From Patiria miniata (taxonomy: Eukaryota; Echinodermata; Asteroidea; Valvatida; Asterinidae), in NCBI RefSeq assembly GCF_015706575.1, contig NW_024037058.1, forward strand, positions 1,729,754 to 1,793,753: a stretch of DNA of 64,000 bases, read 5' to 3'. Under the pieces are notes generated by a model. It saw only the letters and a program-made list of their open reading frames with translations. It did not search any database and was not told the origin of the DNA. Each line of letters starts with the position of its first letter. Within the stretch, counting starts at the first letter, position 1. This document shows positions 27,701 through 39,700 of this stretch, in pieces. The translations under genes and the position numbers were made by a program.

Positions 27701-30700
27701 ATTCTTCCATTCTGTCTGTTTGACCAACGGTCTGCACCAGAGTAACAAAGACCCTGACAACAGTGCCTTGAAGGGCGGGCGTAATGATATTCCTCGTCCT
27801 ACATGTAGATGTTTTTGTTAATCGTAGGCAAATCAGAAGAGGAAGTTTGCCAGTCCTTGCAAGTTACATGTACCATCGACTTGACAACAAGGTTAGGTTT
27901 TCTGATAAACCTAGAAAAGTCTCATCTGGTCCCAACCAGATAACAGAGATAGTTTTCCCTTTATTCAACAAACTGATATACAACGGCCAGGAGTGCATAA
28001 TTTCACGAACACATCAAGCTCGCCGTTAGTAGTCCTAGTAGTTGATGTGTTGCAAGTTTTGAAACACTGAATGCCATACTACTATTTGAGGTAGTTACTG
28101 TCCCTGCTCCAAGTAAATTGAGAACAAAATTCACTGTTTTAGTAATACGAAACTAACTTTAGTTGGAGATAATCCAAAAATGAAAAAGGTAAGCTGCAAC
28201 TCAATTTCTTCCAGTGTCCCCTTGAAAAAAATGTGTGCACCCCCAGGTGCCCCTTCCCCTAGATGCCCCTTCCCCCAGATGTTTCACCTCAATTACACCT
28301 TGGTATTCCTGTTAGAAATCTGTACATATTGATAATTTGATTTATAGTAATCTTCAGTGGTCAAAACTGCTGGATGAAAGAGACCAAGGTACTCGGTTCT
28401 GACCAACATACATGCATTCAAATGCCCTGGATGGAGAAGTTCATCCCTGTATGGGATTGAATGAAAAATTATGTATCAGTCTATGGTCCTGTAGATACAG
28501 TTAAGGTCAGATTGCTGTCATACACCTATCATCAAAAGTCAATACATGTTTGACACATTCAAATTCAGAATGCTGCTTCATATTTTTGTGAACAGGTCAG
28601 AAAAATTCACTCACTCACGAGACAGAGCTGTTGGAGTCTCTCCTGCAGGAAGTAGAACACCAATTACGATCATGCACGAAGAGTGAATTAATTGCCAAGA
28701 GTGCTGAGCTCTTACAGATGTTTACCCAAGTTCATCGCAAGCCAATGGCATCTTTTGTAACAGCACCCGTCCCTGCTGATTTCATGAGGTAAGACTTGTA
28801 TCATGGTGTTTTGGGTAAATGATGGAATGAATTATCAGAAGCAATTAGATACCCAAGCCAAATCTGTATCAAAATCCATTTTCCACTGTGAAAGGCTTTT
28901 GAAGCAAGAATATCTGACCATTTTTTTCCCCGATGAGCTTGTCATAATGTGTTCTCATGTCACATACATGCACATTTGGTTTATTAAAAAGCATATCCAT
29001 TTACAGGGTGGTTGCAAAGGCCTAAGTGTCGCCGTTGTGAAACAAAGGTAATCCAATTACGTACTTGGACGTTATAACAGAGCAGTGAAATTCATGCTCC
29101 CCCCAAAAACGTGGCTTTTTGAACGTTGTGTTACTCAGAAAATATGTTCAGTATGATTGGAATGTTAAATTATAACGGAAAAAGAAATTCTTAACTTCAT
29201 GTCAGAGAAAAAATTGCCGTCATCAATGCCGAAACATCAATATTGGTTACTGGTAAAGCGACCTTCAAGTCTGGAAGAAATCATTCGAAAACATCCTCAA
29301 ATCTATTTATGTATCTCAATTTCTGGAAATACCCTCAAGTTGTATTTCATGACAAAATCAACTCGTGTGCATGGTTTTCAGGTTGGCCAATTTTGGGGCA
29401 ACCATGACAAAAAGCATATTAGCATATTCATTAGCGTGACTCGGCGTGACTTCATGTGGGTATCGGTATCGACCAATGGAAACCAGCAAAAAAGGGTGAT
29501 ATTTGATAATTAACTGAAGGAGGCTATTCTGCAATTTTTATTGCACACCATAATGGATAGGAACCTTATAAATATTCAGGGCTTGAAAAGATTGACAGAT
29601 ATTGCAAACACCAGGGTTACAACTTTTAAAATGCATTTTTTTCCCAGTATCAACAAAAAGTACTGAACATATCAAACTTATTTTTTTTTAGCACATGGTC
29701 GGATCATGATAAGGAAAACAAACCCTGAAAGTTGCATGAAGATATGGTCTTCCAAACAGGAGAAACTGATTTTCAAAGATTTCGCCCGCAAACGTGAATG
29801 TGTTTGTGTGCATATTGTTTCACTCAAAATAAAGTATTATGTAACCTTTAGAAATCGGCCTTCGCAACCACATGGCAATTTATCATAATTAAAAACATGG
29901 GCATTAAACATTTCTTTAGAGACCCTTGGGCATTGCAGTGGCTGTGTTCAGTCAATGTCAGATGGAAAAAGCAGCAGTGAGAAGCTGCAGTGTATGTATG
30001 AGCATTGAGGGGTGATTGATAAGTTTGTGGCCCAAGGTAGAAGGAGATTAGCTCTGCAGTGTGGACTGATATTGTGTGCAGTTCAAATGGTTGAATGATT
30101 ACACAGAACGTTTGAAGTTATTATGTGTTCTTGTTTATCTGTTACAGATATTTAAACCTTGACTGTCACTGGTTCCTGAGATCCTGAATCAAAAAATGTG
30201 GCTGGGGAAGCCGCATTTTTCCAGCAATGTGGATTCAAACTGATCAAACACCCGCCCTATTCTCCTGAGTTGGAACCCTCTGACTACCACCTCTTCCCGA
30301 AGATGAAGTGCACCTCCTTGTCAGCTTCCCCCACTGCATTTTTTTATTCAGGATCTCAGGAACTGGTTATTGTCAAGGTTAATTATCTGTAACAGATTAA
30401 CAAGAAAAGATAATAACTTCAAATTTCCCGTGTAATCATTCAACAAGTTGAACTGCATACAATATCAGTCAAATCTGTACAAAGCTTGTCTCCTACTATC
30501 TAAGGCCACAAACTTGTCACTTCTAAGTTGTAAGATAGTATTCAAAAATTAAGCTTATAATGAAATATATTACAAGATGAAATATTGTTTTGTTTGTTAA
30601 GAAATATTTGGTATATTATTAATATATTGTTAAGGGCAGTTGTACTGAATACAGAAAGTTAACAGTCTACTTCACTCTACTTACCTCTAGAGCAATACTA

Positions 30701-33700
30701 CTTTTGCATATTCCCTAGACTGGCAGGTATTTTCCGCAAAGAGTTTTATACAATAGCGCCCTCTGGTGTCCTACCCATAATGCCCCGTGGCATGCTTGCC
30801 TCGTGAGCGTCCTCTTTTCTCTTAGCGGCGGGTCGGGTAGGACGTGTGTAAAATAGCTCTTGTTTTCCTTGTCATTTTGCTACCCTTTTTTCGCCTAAGA
30901 GAAGTTTTATTTATTAAAAGAGTTAAATAACAACACTTTGTAGAGTTTCTCGTCGTCTTTTTGATTTAGTTGTTGTATTTATTCAGTTATTATGTAGCGT
31001 TTGGGGAGAACCGATCTGTCACAAACCGGGGAGAATTGCTCTCCCACGGGACGGACCAAGTTCTCGGGGGGACTCTGCCGTTAGCACTGCATCGTTACCG
31101 CAGCAGCAGTCCCTTGTCCAGCACCCTCAGCCACTGCCGACTGGGGGAGTTGGCAGTTCCACTGACCAGTTAAAGGGACCTCGGTCTCTTTCTCCTGTCA
31201 ATTCAAGTGGAACACCCAAACAGAAAGCACACTCCGGCAAGGTTTCTATAAAACATACTTCCTGTGCCGAAGCAATGCCTAAAAAGGGCAGACAGGGCAG
31301 GCGTCACGGCTCGGGTATGAGCGCCACTATAGCCCCTGGCCCTTCCCCGAACACGTGGCAGCCCGAAGGGACTAGCAGCCACGCTTCAGTGGGCTCCAGT
31401 CACCCGTACCCATGCCCTTCCAAAACAGTGCCACGTTCCACTGGTTGCCGGGACGGGCTTTTGCATGGGCTATCGGACCGACTAGCGCTCGCTCAGCCAA
31501 CGAGGCCTGAGACGCTGTCGGCCGGGTATGCTATGAGCTACGCTATAACCTGGCACTTCCCCGAGCACGGGGCAGCCCGAGGGAAATAGCCGCCATGCTT
31601 CAGTGGGCTCTAGTCACCCGTGCCGTCCAGACACAAGTACCACTGGTTGCCGGGACGGGCTATTGCACGGGATTTTTGGCGAGCTGCGAAGCAGATGCGA
31701 GCCTATGTAATACCAATTTCCGTCCGTCTGTCCGGGCGCCCGTCCGCCCGTTCTGACCATACCCCCCTTGTGGGGTGATGTTCCTTTCAGGACACATCAC
31801 CCCACTATTTTCACAATAGAAAAACATCACCCCAGAAGAGAATCTTTAGAAAAAGGGATAATGGGAACACAATGCTATCACCCCACAATTCCGTCTGGCT
31901 GGAACGTCCGTCCATCCGGCCATCCGCGTTCAGATAAAAATGTTGAAGTTTTTGGTTGTAGTTAACTTGGGGAAAAAATATTAAATGCAGTTGTCATGTA
32001 TCATCTTTATAACTTCAGTTAGGTTCATATCATTGCAGTAAATTTTATGATTTTATTGAGGAACTTTAATTCAAGGAAATGTTAAAGTTTTTAATTGTTA
32101 CATGTACATGTATACTGGTATAACATGTACATGTGTGTATACCGGTATAACATGTACACTATGCATTTTGGGGATGTGCATGAGCTTCTGGTTTGATCTT
32201 TTAGTTGATGGGGTTGGAGTAGGGATGGGGTAGGGGAGGGTGGGGTGGGGTGGGTTGGGGGATAGGGTTGGAGTTAGGATTTGTGTGAGTAGGATGAGTA
32301 GGGGAGCTAGGATGGGTGGGGTGGGTTGGGGTGGGGAGAGGGGTTGGAATACTGGGTTTGGGTGGGGTGGGGATTTGTAGGGGTGGGGTGGGAACAGGTA
32401 GGGAGAGACAGGTAGGGGGAGACAGGTAGGGAGAGGATGGGCATGGATGTAGGGGTTGGGTTAGGAGGGGGTTGGGCAGGGGCAGGATATACCGGTAGGA
32501 TCGGAGTAGGGGTTGGGTTGGGTTGGGGATGGGTAGGGATGGGTAGGGATGGGTTGTTGTAGGGGTTGGATAAGGGGAGGGGCAGTATATAGGGATCAGA
32601 GTACGGGTTACATGGGGTCAGATGGGGATGTATGGGTGGGGGAATGGGGTGAGCGGGATATTGGAATTCCAGTAAGGGTTAGGATGGGGATGTGTAGGGT
32701 GGGTAAGGACAGCTAAGGGAAGATAGGGTAGGTGGGTGTAGGGGGTTGGGGTAGGGGAGGGTACGGGTCAGGGGAGGGGGAAGGAGATAGGGATTGGAGT
32801 TTGGGTGGGGTTGGGATGTGTAGGTGATAGGTTGGGGATGGTTAGGGGAGGATGGAATGGGTGTGGGTAGGGGGTTGCGTGGGGGAGGGGGAGGGTTGGG
32901 GATGGGGTAAGGTTTTGGGATGGGGTAAGGTTTGGGGGAGGTGGTGATGGTGCTGTGTCTACATGTACATGTATACCCATTCTTGTGGCGACTACACAAG
33001 AGTTTTCCCATGGTAATACAAGTATGGGGAGCAGAAGACACTGTTGGGGCTGCAAAAATCCACAACTGGGTCCTAATGGACCGATCCAGTAAGCCCCTCC
33101 CACTGCGCACGTGGGCAAATTAACACGCGCTCCTCATAATGCCACACTGCATTTTCCTGCCGCGCGCATCATACGCGCGTGCACGCATGTCGGACTTTTG
33201 TGCACGCATGTCGGACATAAATCACGGCTGTGATTGGTCAGAATATCATGGGGCGGTGCTTACTGGATCGGTCCATTACCCTAACAATGGAAAACTCCCT
33301 CATAATACAGTGACGGCTAACCTACATGTATATACACATGTATTTATTAGGTAATCTGTTGACTTTTTATGTTGACATTTAAAAAGTGACCCCTACACCT
33401 AGGCACATCAACAAGAATCCTGATCCCCTTCCATCATGCCCATCCCCAACCCTACCTTCAGCCTCCCTTCCTGCCTTGGACAGCGAGCCATGGCGGCTTC
33501 GCCGTTTTAGTTTCCGTTGTTCGGGGGTCCTAGTGCCCCAGATGTCTTCCGGCATTTCCTCTGACACACCCCGGGGCCGTTCTTCAAAGAAGTAGAAGAA
33601 AGCTGATCACTGATACCACGCCGTTCTTCTTAAGACTCTGGCAGCTCTTCTGACCAGTCCCACCGGGGCAAATGCTCCGGTGGTGATGACTCAATCTCGA

Positions 33701-36700
33701 GGACTGATTCGCTACAGATCGCCAGGCGGGCCCTATTGGTGCTTGCCCCCCCCCCCCCCCCCAAGCGAGCCACGCCTCGCAACCCTCGGCTGTTGGTTTC
33801 GCTTTACAGTCTTCAGTCGCCGGTCATGACTGGGTGACCCGTGAACAAAGGGACATGCCGCACTCATAGTCGTGCTCAGAATCACTACCTGCAGTGAATG
33901 CTTCACAGCCGTCATTCATTGGTCGCTGTTAGGTGGCCCAAGCGCAACAAGATACACATGTACATGTACAGGTACATGTTCATTTGTGCATGTAAATGTA
34001 TACCACGCATGGTTGCGTGCACCGGAGGCCCGGCCTAAGGCGAGCGCTTCACATTCGCCAGCCATGGGCCACGGTTGGGTGGACCGACAACGGGACGTAC
34101 CGCACGCAGTTAGCCGTGCGCCTGAATCCCCGCCTTTGTTGAATCTTCACCCATCGATGTCTATTGACTCCGAGCATGGAGGAATGCTCTGAGGGAGTTG
34201 TCCAGCCACCGCCGCGTGGTTCTGTACAACTCGCCCCTCCAGACGGCTCTCGTTCACCGGAGTCAACTCGATCTTCGCAATCGGCTGATTCAGCCGATGA
34301 TGTCGAAGAACCAGACTAATTACGGCGGCTATCCATCGCAAAATCCGAAGTCCGTTTTGTGTAGAGAGACATGATACGGTTATAATACCCTCCGTCGATG
34401 AGCCCCTCCGCCTGATCATAAATTTAAATCGGGATGAGGACTTGGTTGTTTGGGCCCACTCATTGCAAGCCTTGCAATTGTTCTGGGCTACATTGCCGAG
34501 TTCATTGTCGGCTCTATGCGCCTATTGCCTGGCGGGCACCGTTGATGAAACGGCCCATTTGAATTGCGAGCCATGCTCTGTAGCCCTCTACAGTAGTCAC
34601 GATTGGGTGGCTCGAGGACAAAGGGACACGATGCACATGTGCTCACCCGTGCGTCGGTGTTTCTGCCTGCACTGAAATCACTGCAGTTTTCATGTACATG
34701 CACATATACATGTACATCGTTCAGTGTGCATGTGCATGTACAGTCGAACCCTGATAAGAAAAGCACTGTTAATACAACATCATGCTTATATCAAGGAAAA
34801 TGTTAAGTCCCAAGTCTTTGATTTTCTTTGTTTTCTTTTGTAAAAAGTACTTTTTATAACAAGGTAATTTGTAAAGTCCAAAGGATCTTGTTATCAAGTA
34901 GTTAAACTGTAATTTTAACTATCTCTGAGGGAGTTGTTTGACCACTGACTGTGGCCGTGTGCAACTTTTTCCTCCAAATGAAATAGACGGTTCTCGTTTA
35001 AGGAGTCAATTCGGCCCTTGCATAAGGATGGTTCATCGGATGACAGCTGACCCTCACAATGAACTCCAGCCTAAACATAACCTCTATGACTGCTTGTTGT
35101 GATGCTTCTGTAGATCAGGCATGTGTGGACCACATTCACAAGATTGTGCCTGAATCCAAGATGCCTGTTGCTCTACAAGCAAGAATGTGATAATAACCGT
35201 TTTCTGATAATAACCGAATTTCGGTAATTTTGTTGTCACACCTTCCCTCTCCAATGCAGCTAACGACAAGCTGCCAGCAGTAGAGGTGCCACATCATTCA
35301 AGCGCCCCTTTGTAGATTATTACTCGGCAACCTTGAATACACCTTGCAGTATGAAGTACGTTAGGATTAATCACTGTGAAGTGCACAGTCTACACTCAGT
35401 ACTCTATTAGTTTACACGAGTGCAGACCCCAACGACCTCGACCCACCGGGGTAACATGCTTGATGAGCTGTTTCTCCCGTCGAAGGTCGCCCGCCAAAGA
35501 TTTGAGTCCCACTTTGTAACGGACAAATATTTTTGCGGGGATATTGATGTTTACTTCCATATTGGTAAATGACGGCTGCTCAGATGGTCGATCTCAGAAT
35601 GCCATCAAACCCACGTTCAGGCCAGCGCAGGTGACGAACAAACTGTTAATTGTTTTCTCGGCTGCTTACCTCTTGAAATTTTGCCATGGTGATGTTGTGT
35701 GGCCGCGCTATCAATATATTCTGCGTGCCACGCCACATAGGCTAAGGCCGTCACTGGTAACAACAACTTTGATTTGGCTTCAGTTGTTTTGGTGAATACC
35801 ATAAGTGACTTACCTGACTCGTGACGACCTCCACTGGTCTATTTCGTGTGAGCTCGTCTTAGAGACTTTGAGACTGACATCAATTCCATCGGGCCAACAC
35901 AGTGTTTCACCCCTCGCGGTTTTTCCTTGAGGAGATGTTTATGAGATTTAGTCCACTTTCATACATGTCATCATGGGGGACCAGCCCTGACCTGAAGGGT
36001 ACACAACAGCAACTTCCTATTAGGCCAGAGCATTGGGAATTTCGCGGTTTCAAACAAAGATTCCCGTTACAAATTCATGGTGGTCCCATTTAGCCTTTTC
36101 GCCTCACTCCTGGCATCTGCTCAGATAGTAAAGGCAATTGGGCTGCGCTGCGGAGATGGAGAGTGGTGACGTTCACCTATTTTCCTTGTGTCGGCACAGT
36201 CATCACTGCATCCAGTGCAAGTCATGCCCTGACTTGTGCAGCGCCTCCAGTGATGGTTCAACGCTGCCAACCTCACAGGGGTGTGCCTCACAGATCACAG
36301 CCTTCACTAATTGTCATGGCAGTTTCGTGCTTTTGGCTATCCCCCTCCCAGACAAGGAGTACGTCGCTTCTAACGTCCTCCTTAGGGGTGGTGGATCCTC
36401 TTGACAGTGGTAGCTGCTAAACAACTAACCATGTCAATCTGATTGTTTCACAGATTAGTCACATTTTTTTAGTCTGCTGCGCGAGGGTTCCTGACCCCTG
36501 CACGTGGCAGACGAACACATTGGTGATGGAGACGGCTGCTTGTTTACACCTTCCCGCCGTTTCCTCCTATCCCTCAGGTACTAAAGCAACTGGAGCAAAA
36601 AGATGACAAGGTCCTCCTCTTTACTCCCATGTTGGTCCCATTGATTGGTTTCCCAGGGCCATAACCATTCCCTTGGTTCACCAGTCAGGGGTTCTTCCGA

Positions 36701-39700
36701 GGATAGAAATATTCTGCTCCAGCGCAGTTTCGGTTTCCTTCACACGGCTCCGCAGGAATTTCCCCTGATGTGCTGGGTGCTGTCATGCTATCCTGTTCAC
36801 ATCAGACCTTTCTCACACAAGCTACAGCTTTTACCACCTTCACTTGAGGGACTTCTAACATGACAGTATATTGCTTTATGTTAGACAGTCGTACTCTCAT
36901 GTCAGTTAATTAAGGGAACCTCTTTAACACCTTTCCTAAAAACGTTATCGAGATCTTTAAACATGACTTGTAGTTCCTTGAACCAGTGGACTATTTCACA
37001 TCTGTTTTAATTGTCCCTAAGGTTATGTTTTGTTAGCAGTTGTTACTTCTAGATGTACATGTAGAAAAGAACTGCTGTAGTATTGCTCTACAGGTAAGCA
37101 GAGTGAAGTAGACTCCCACCCACAGAAGTGTGGTTAGGGTCTACGAGCGAATACTTACCTGTAGAGCACACCTCCCTCCTACCCCACTCTTCTCGATGCC
37201 ATGAGTACATTTTGTATTCCGACTTAACGCTCAAGAAAAGAGGACGCTCACATGGTACGCATGCCACGGGGCATTATGGGTAGGACACCAGAGGGCGCTA
37301 TTGTATAAAACTCTTAGCGGAAAATACCTGCCGGTCTAGGGAATGTGCAAAAGTAGTATTGCTCTACAGGGAAGTATTCGCTGGTAGACCCCAACCACAC
37401 TTCTGTGGGGGGGGGGGGGGGAGTTCAAAGGTAATGGAAGGGTGAAAGATAAGCCTTCTTTAAGTAAACTTTTTCAAACTTTCGAGGTCTGTTGTGTCGA
37501 TGTGTGTGTGGCAATGGACAGGGAAATCATGACAGTGAGAAAGTGTTTGTTTTTGTCTTGCAGTGAATTGGTACCAACATATGATAGCAGCAGATTTGTC
37601 CTTAATGGTTTCACGTGAGTATTTTGACATGCTTAGTAGTACTGTGTATATATATATATATATAAAAAACAAGAGAACGGAACAATATTCACGTGTTAAA
37701 AACACATCCAAATGTTATCATGATTTGATTTTAAAATCCCGAAGTATCTTAACCTTTTGCATTGAAAGTAATTTTGTAAGCAACACATGAGCACATACTA
37801 CAGAGTAAATTAAATAAAAGATACCTTTTTGGGACTTTGATCACAAGAACTCATATCAGGAGCTTGCGACACCATCACGGTGTCTTTGTCAACTGGTGTT
37901 GTTGAGGCCCTCACGTGACCCGTCACGTGACCAAGCTTGGTCGCGCAACAGGAGGCGGTCGTACACGTGGGCCAGCTTGTACCCTCCATCTCTGTTCATA
38001 TGGGGGTGGTGTCTGCGGATTTCCACGGCCTCGCGGATTTTGCGTTTCCAGAGGTCGTCCTCCCTGGCGATGATCTTGACATTGTTCACGGAGATGTTAT
38101 GTCCTGGGGTGGATATATGTTCACCAACTGCTGTCAGGGGGGCTGACCTACTGGTGTGTTCTCTGTATCGGGTCTGCAGAGTGTGAGCTGTTTCCCCGAT
38201 ATATGTGTCTTCACAACCATCACACGACATCTGGTATACGAGGCCACATTTCTTGATGTCTGGGGTCTTATCTTTCAGGCTGATCAACTGGGAGCGAAGA
38301 GTGTTCAAGGGTTTGTGTGCTACCGTGACACCGTGTTCACGAAACACACACTCCAGCTGTTCAGATAAACCTCGGATATATGGAAGAATGGCCATAGGCT
38401 GTTGCTTCGTATTGGTGGTCGCCTTGGAGGCAGCTCCAGTTGTTTGTTTCTTTTTAGGGATCTTGAATGCCCATGGTTGGTACCCGTTGGCAGTGAGAGC
38501 GTTTTTGACGTGGTGAAGTTCAGTCTCGCGGTCCTCCTCTTCTGTGATGACTTGGTCGATCCGGTGGCAAAGAGTGCGAACCACGGACCTCTTGTGTGCC
38601 AGGTGGTGATTGGACCCAAAGTTCACATATTGATCGGTGTGAGTCGGCTTCCTGTAGATGGTTACTTTGGTGGATCCATCACTTTTGATGTGAACGCAGG
38701 TGTCTAGGAATGGAAGTTTGGAATCTGTCTCTGGTTCCATAGTAAACCTGATATAATATTATATATAATTTAATTGATATAATAATGGGACAGGAAACGA
38801 ACTTCCATGCTCGATACTACAGAGTAGTTTGATCTGTGCAATAAACATACATGTACTATGTGCTTTTGCGACATTGCTTTGGACTTTCTAATTGCTATTT
38901 GAATTGCACTTTTACTTTGCCTTCCTCATCCATGCAGTGCACTGTACTGCTTTGATGAGCTTATCATTTCATTGCCATCAAGCCTTGTCACACAAGGCAA
39001 TGCTCACGCAATTGGTCCAGCCATTATCTAAGAAAAGAAACAAAGGACAAAATATGCTGTTATTTGAGCAGTTTCTATGAACTGTTTTGAAAATGCATTC
39101 TACTGGCTGTACTTACCATGGAGTGTTTTACTACATATGCATTATTTCCCTTAGGATGCTATCCAGTCCATTCACTAAGATTGATTTTCGCACAGTCCCT
39201 TACATCCCACCTGCCATAACCTTCCTCTTTGCTCTTAGCATGCGCTACATGAACATGTGTTTTTCAGAGCTCCATTCTTTGCGTTAATTCCGAAGTCTTT
39301 CCTCAACCATCTGTGTATTGCATTCTGAGGACTAACCGGTTGGGCAGTCCTTCTGTCTACCGCCCCTGCGGCGCAACAGAGACAGGTGGTTCCTCTCCTG
39401 GTGCCATGTAGTACTGATTACCTACTTGTACCTTTTTTAGGTGAATGCTGCTTTCCCTGGTTCCGTTGTGGTGGGTGTTCATTTATGGGACTCATCCTTC
39501 CTTGTAGCCTACCTACCAGCTTGTACACTTTCATGTCGTATGCTCAAACCCACCTGCCTAAAACAGTGCTTCTCTCATGTATACGTTCACTTGTGCTTGT
39601 ACGCTAGAGAAAAGAGGAAGTGTCATGGCTCTGGGTATCGTGGAAAATAAATCTTGGTGACTGGCTAGCGCTCTCAGGGGAATAAAGCCAAACAAAAAAT

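Larger units (their letters stand above)
30664..37390 (+). mobile_element. DIRS-like element, copy A (6.7 kb, decayed)
   Basis: Inverted termini of about 105 bp at 30722-30826 and 37229-37332 share ggcaggtattttccgc, atagcgccctctggtg and gagcgtcctcttttct. The inverted match continues outward (30664-30720 with 37333-37390). An internal block (about 37075-37175) is complementary to those outer flanks. This inverted-terminus plus internal complementary region layout is that of DIRS retrotransposons. Coding remnants run on the + strand: Gag-like frames from about 31003, and a C-terminal block near 36542. Relative to copy B it holds a ~1.8-kb insertion (about 31680-33480) and a 169-bp insertion at 34741, and lacks about 1.2 kb before the internal block. 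No tyrosine recombinase motif was recognised, so the family call is an inference. Confidence 0.65.

Noticed and set aside
32679..33118. 143- and 116-codon Pro-rich frames on the minus strand
   Set aside because: They are the complement of the G-rich minisatellite and have the low-complexity composition forced by it.
38402..38707. 101-codon + strand frame opposite the Penelope gene
   Set aside because: A shadow of the Penelope frame on the minus strand; no motifs of its own.
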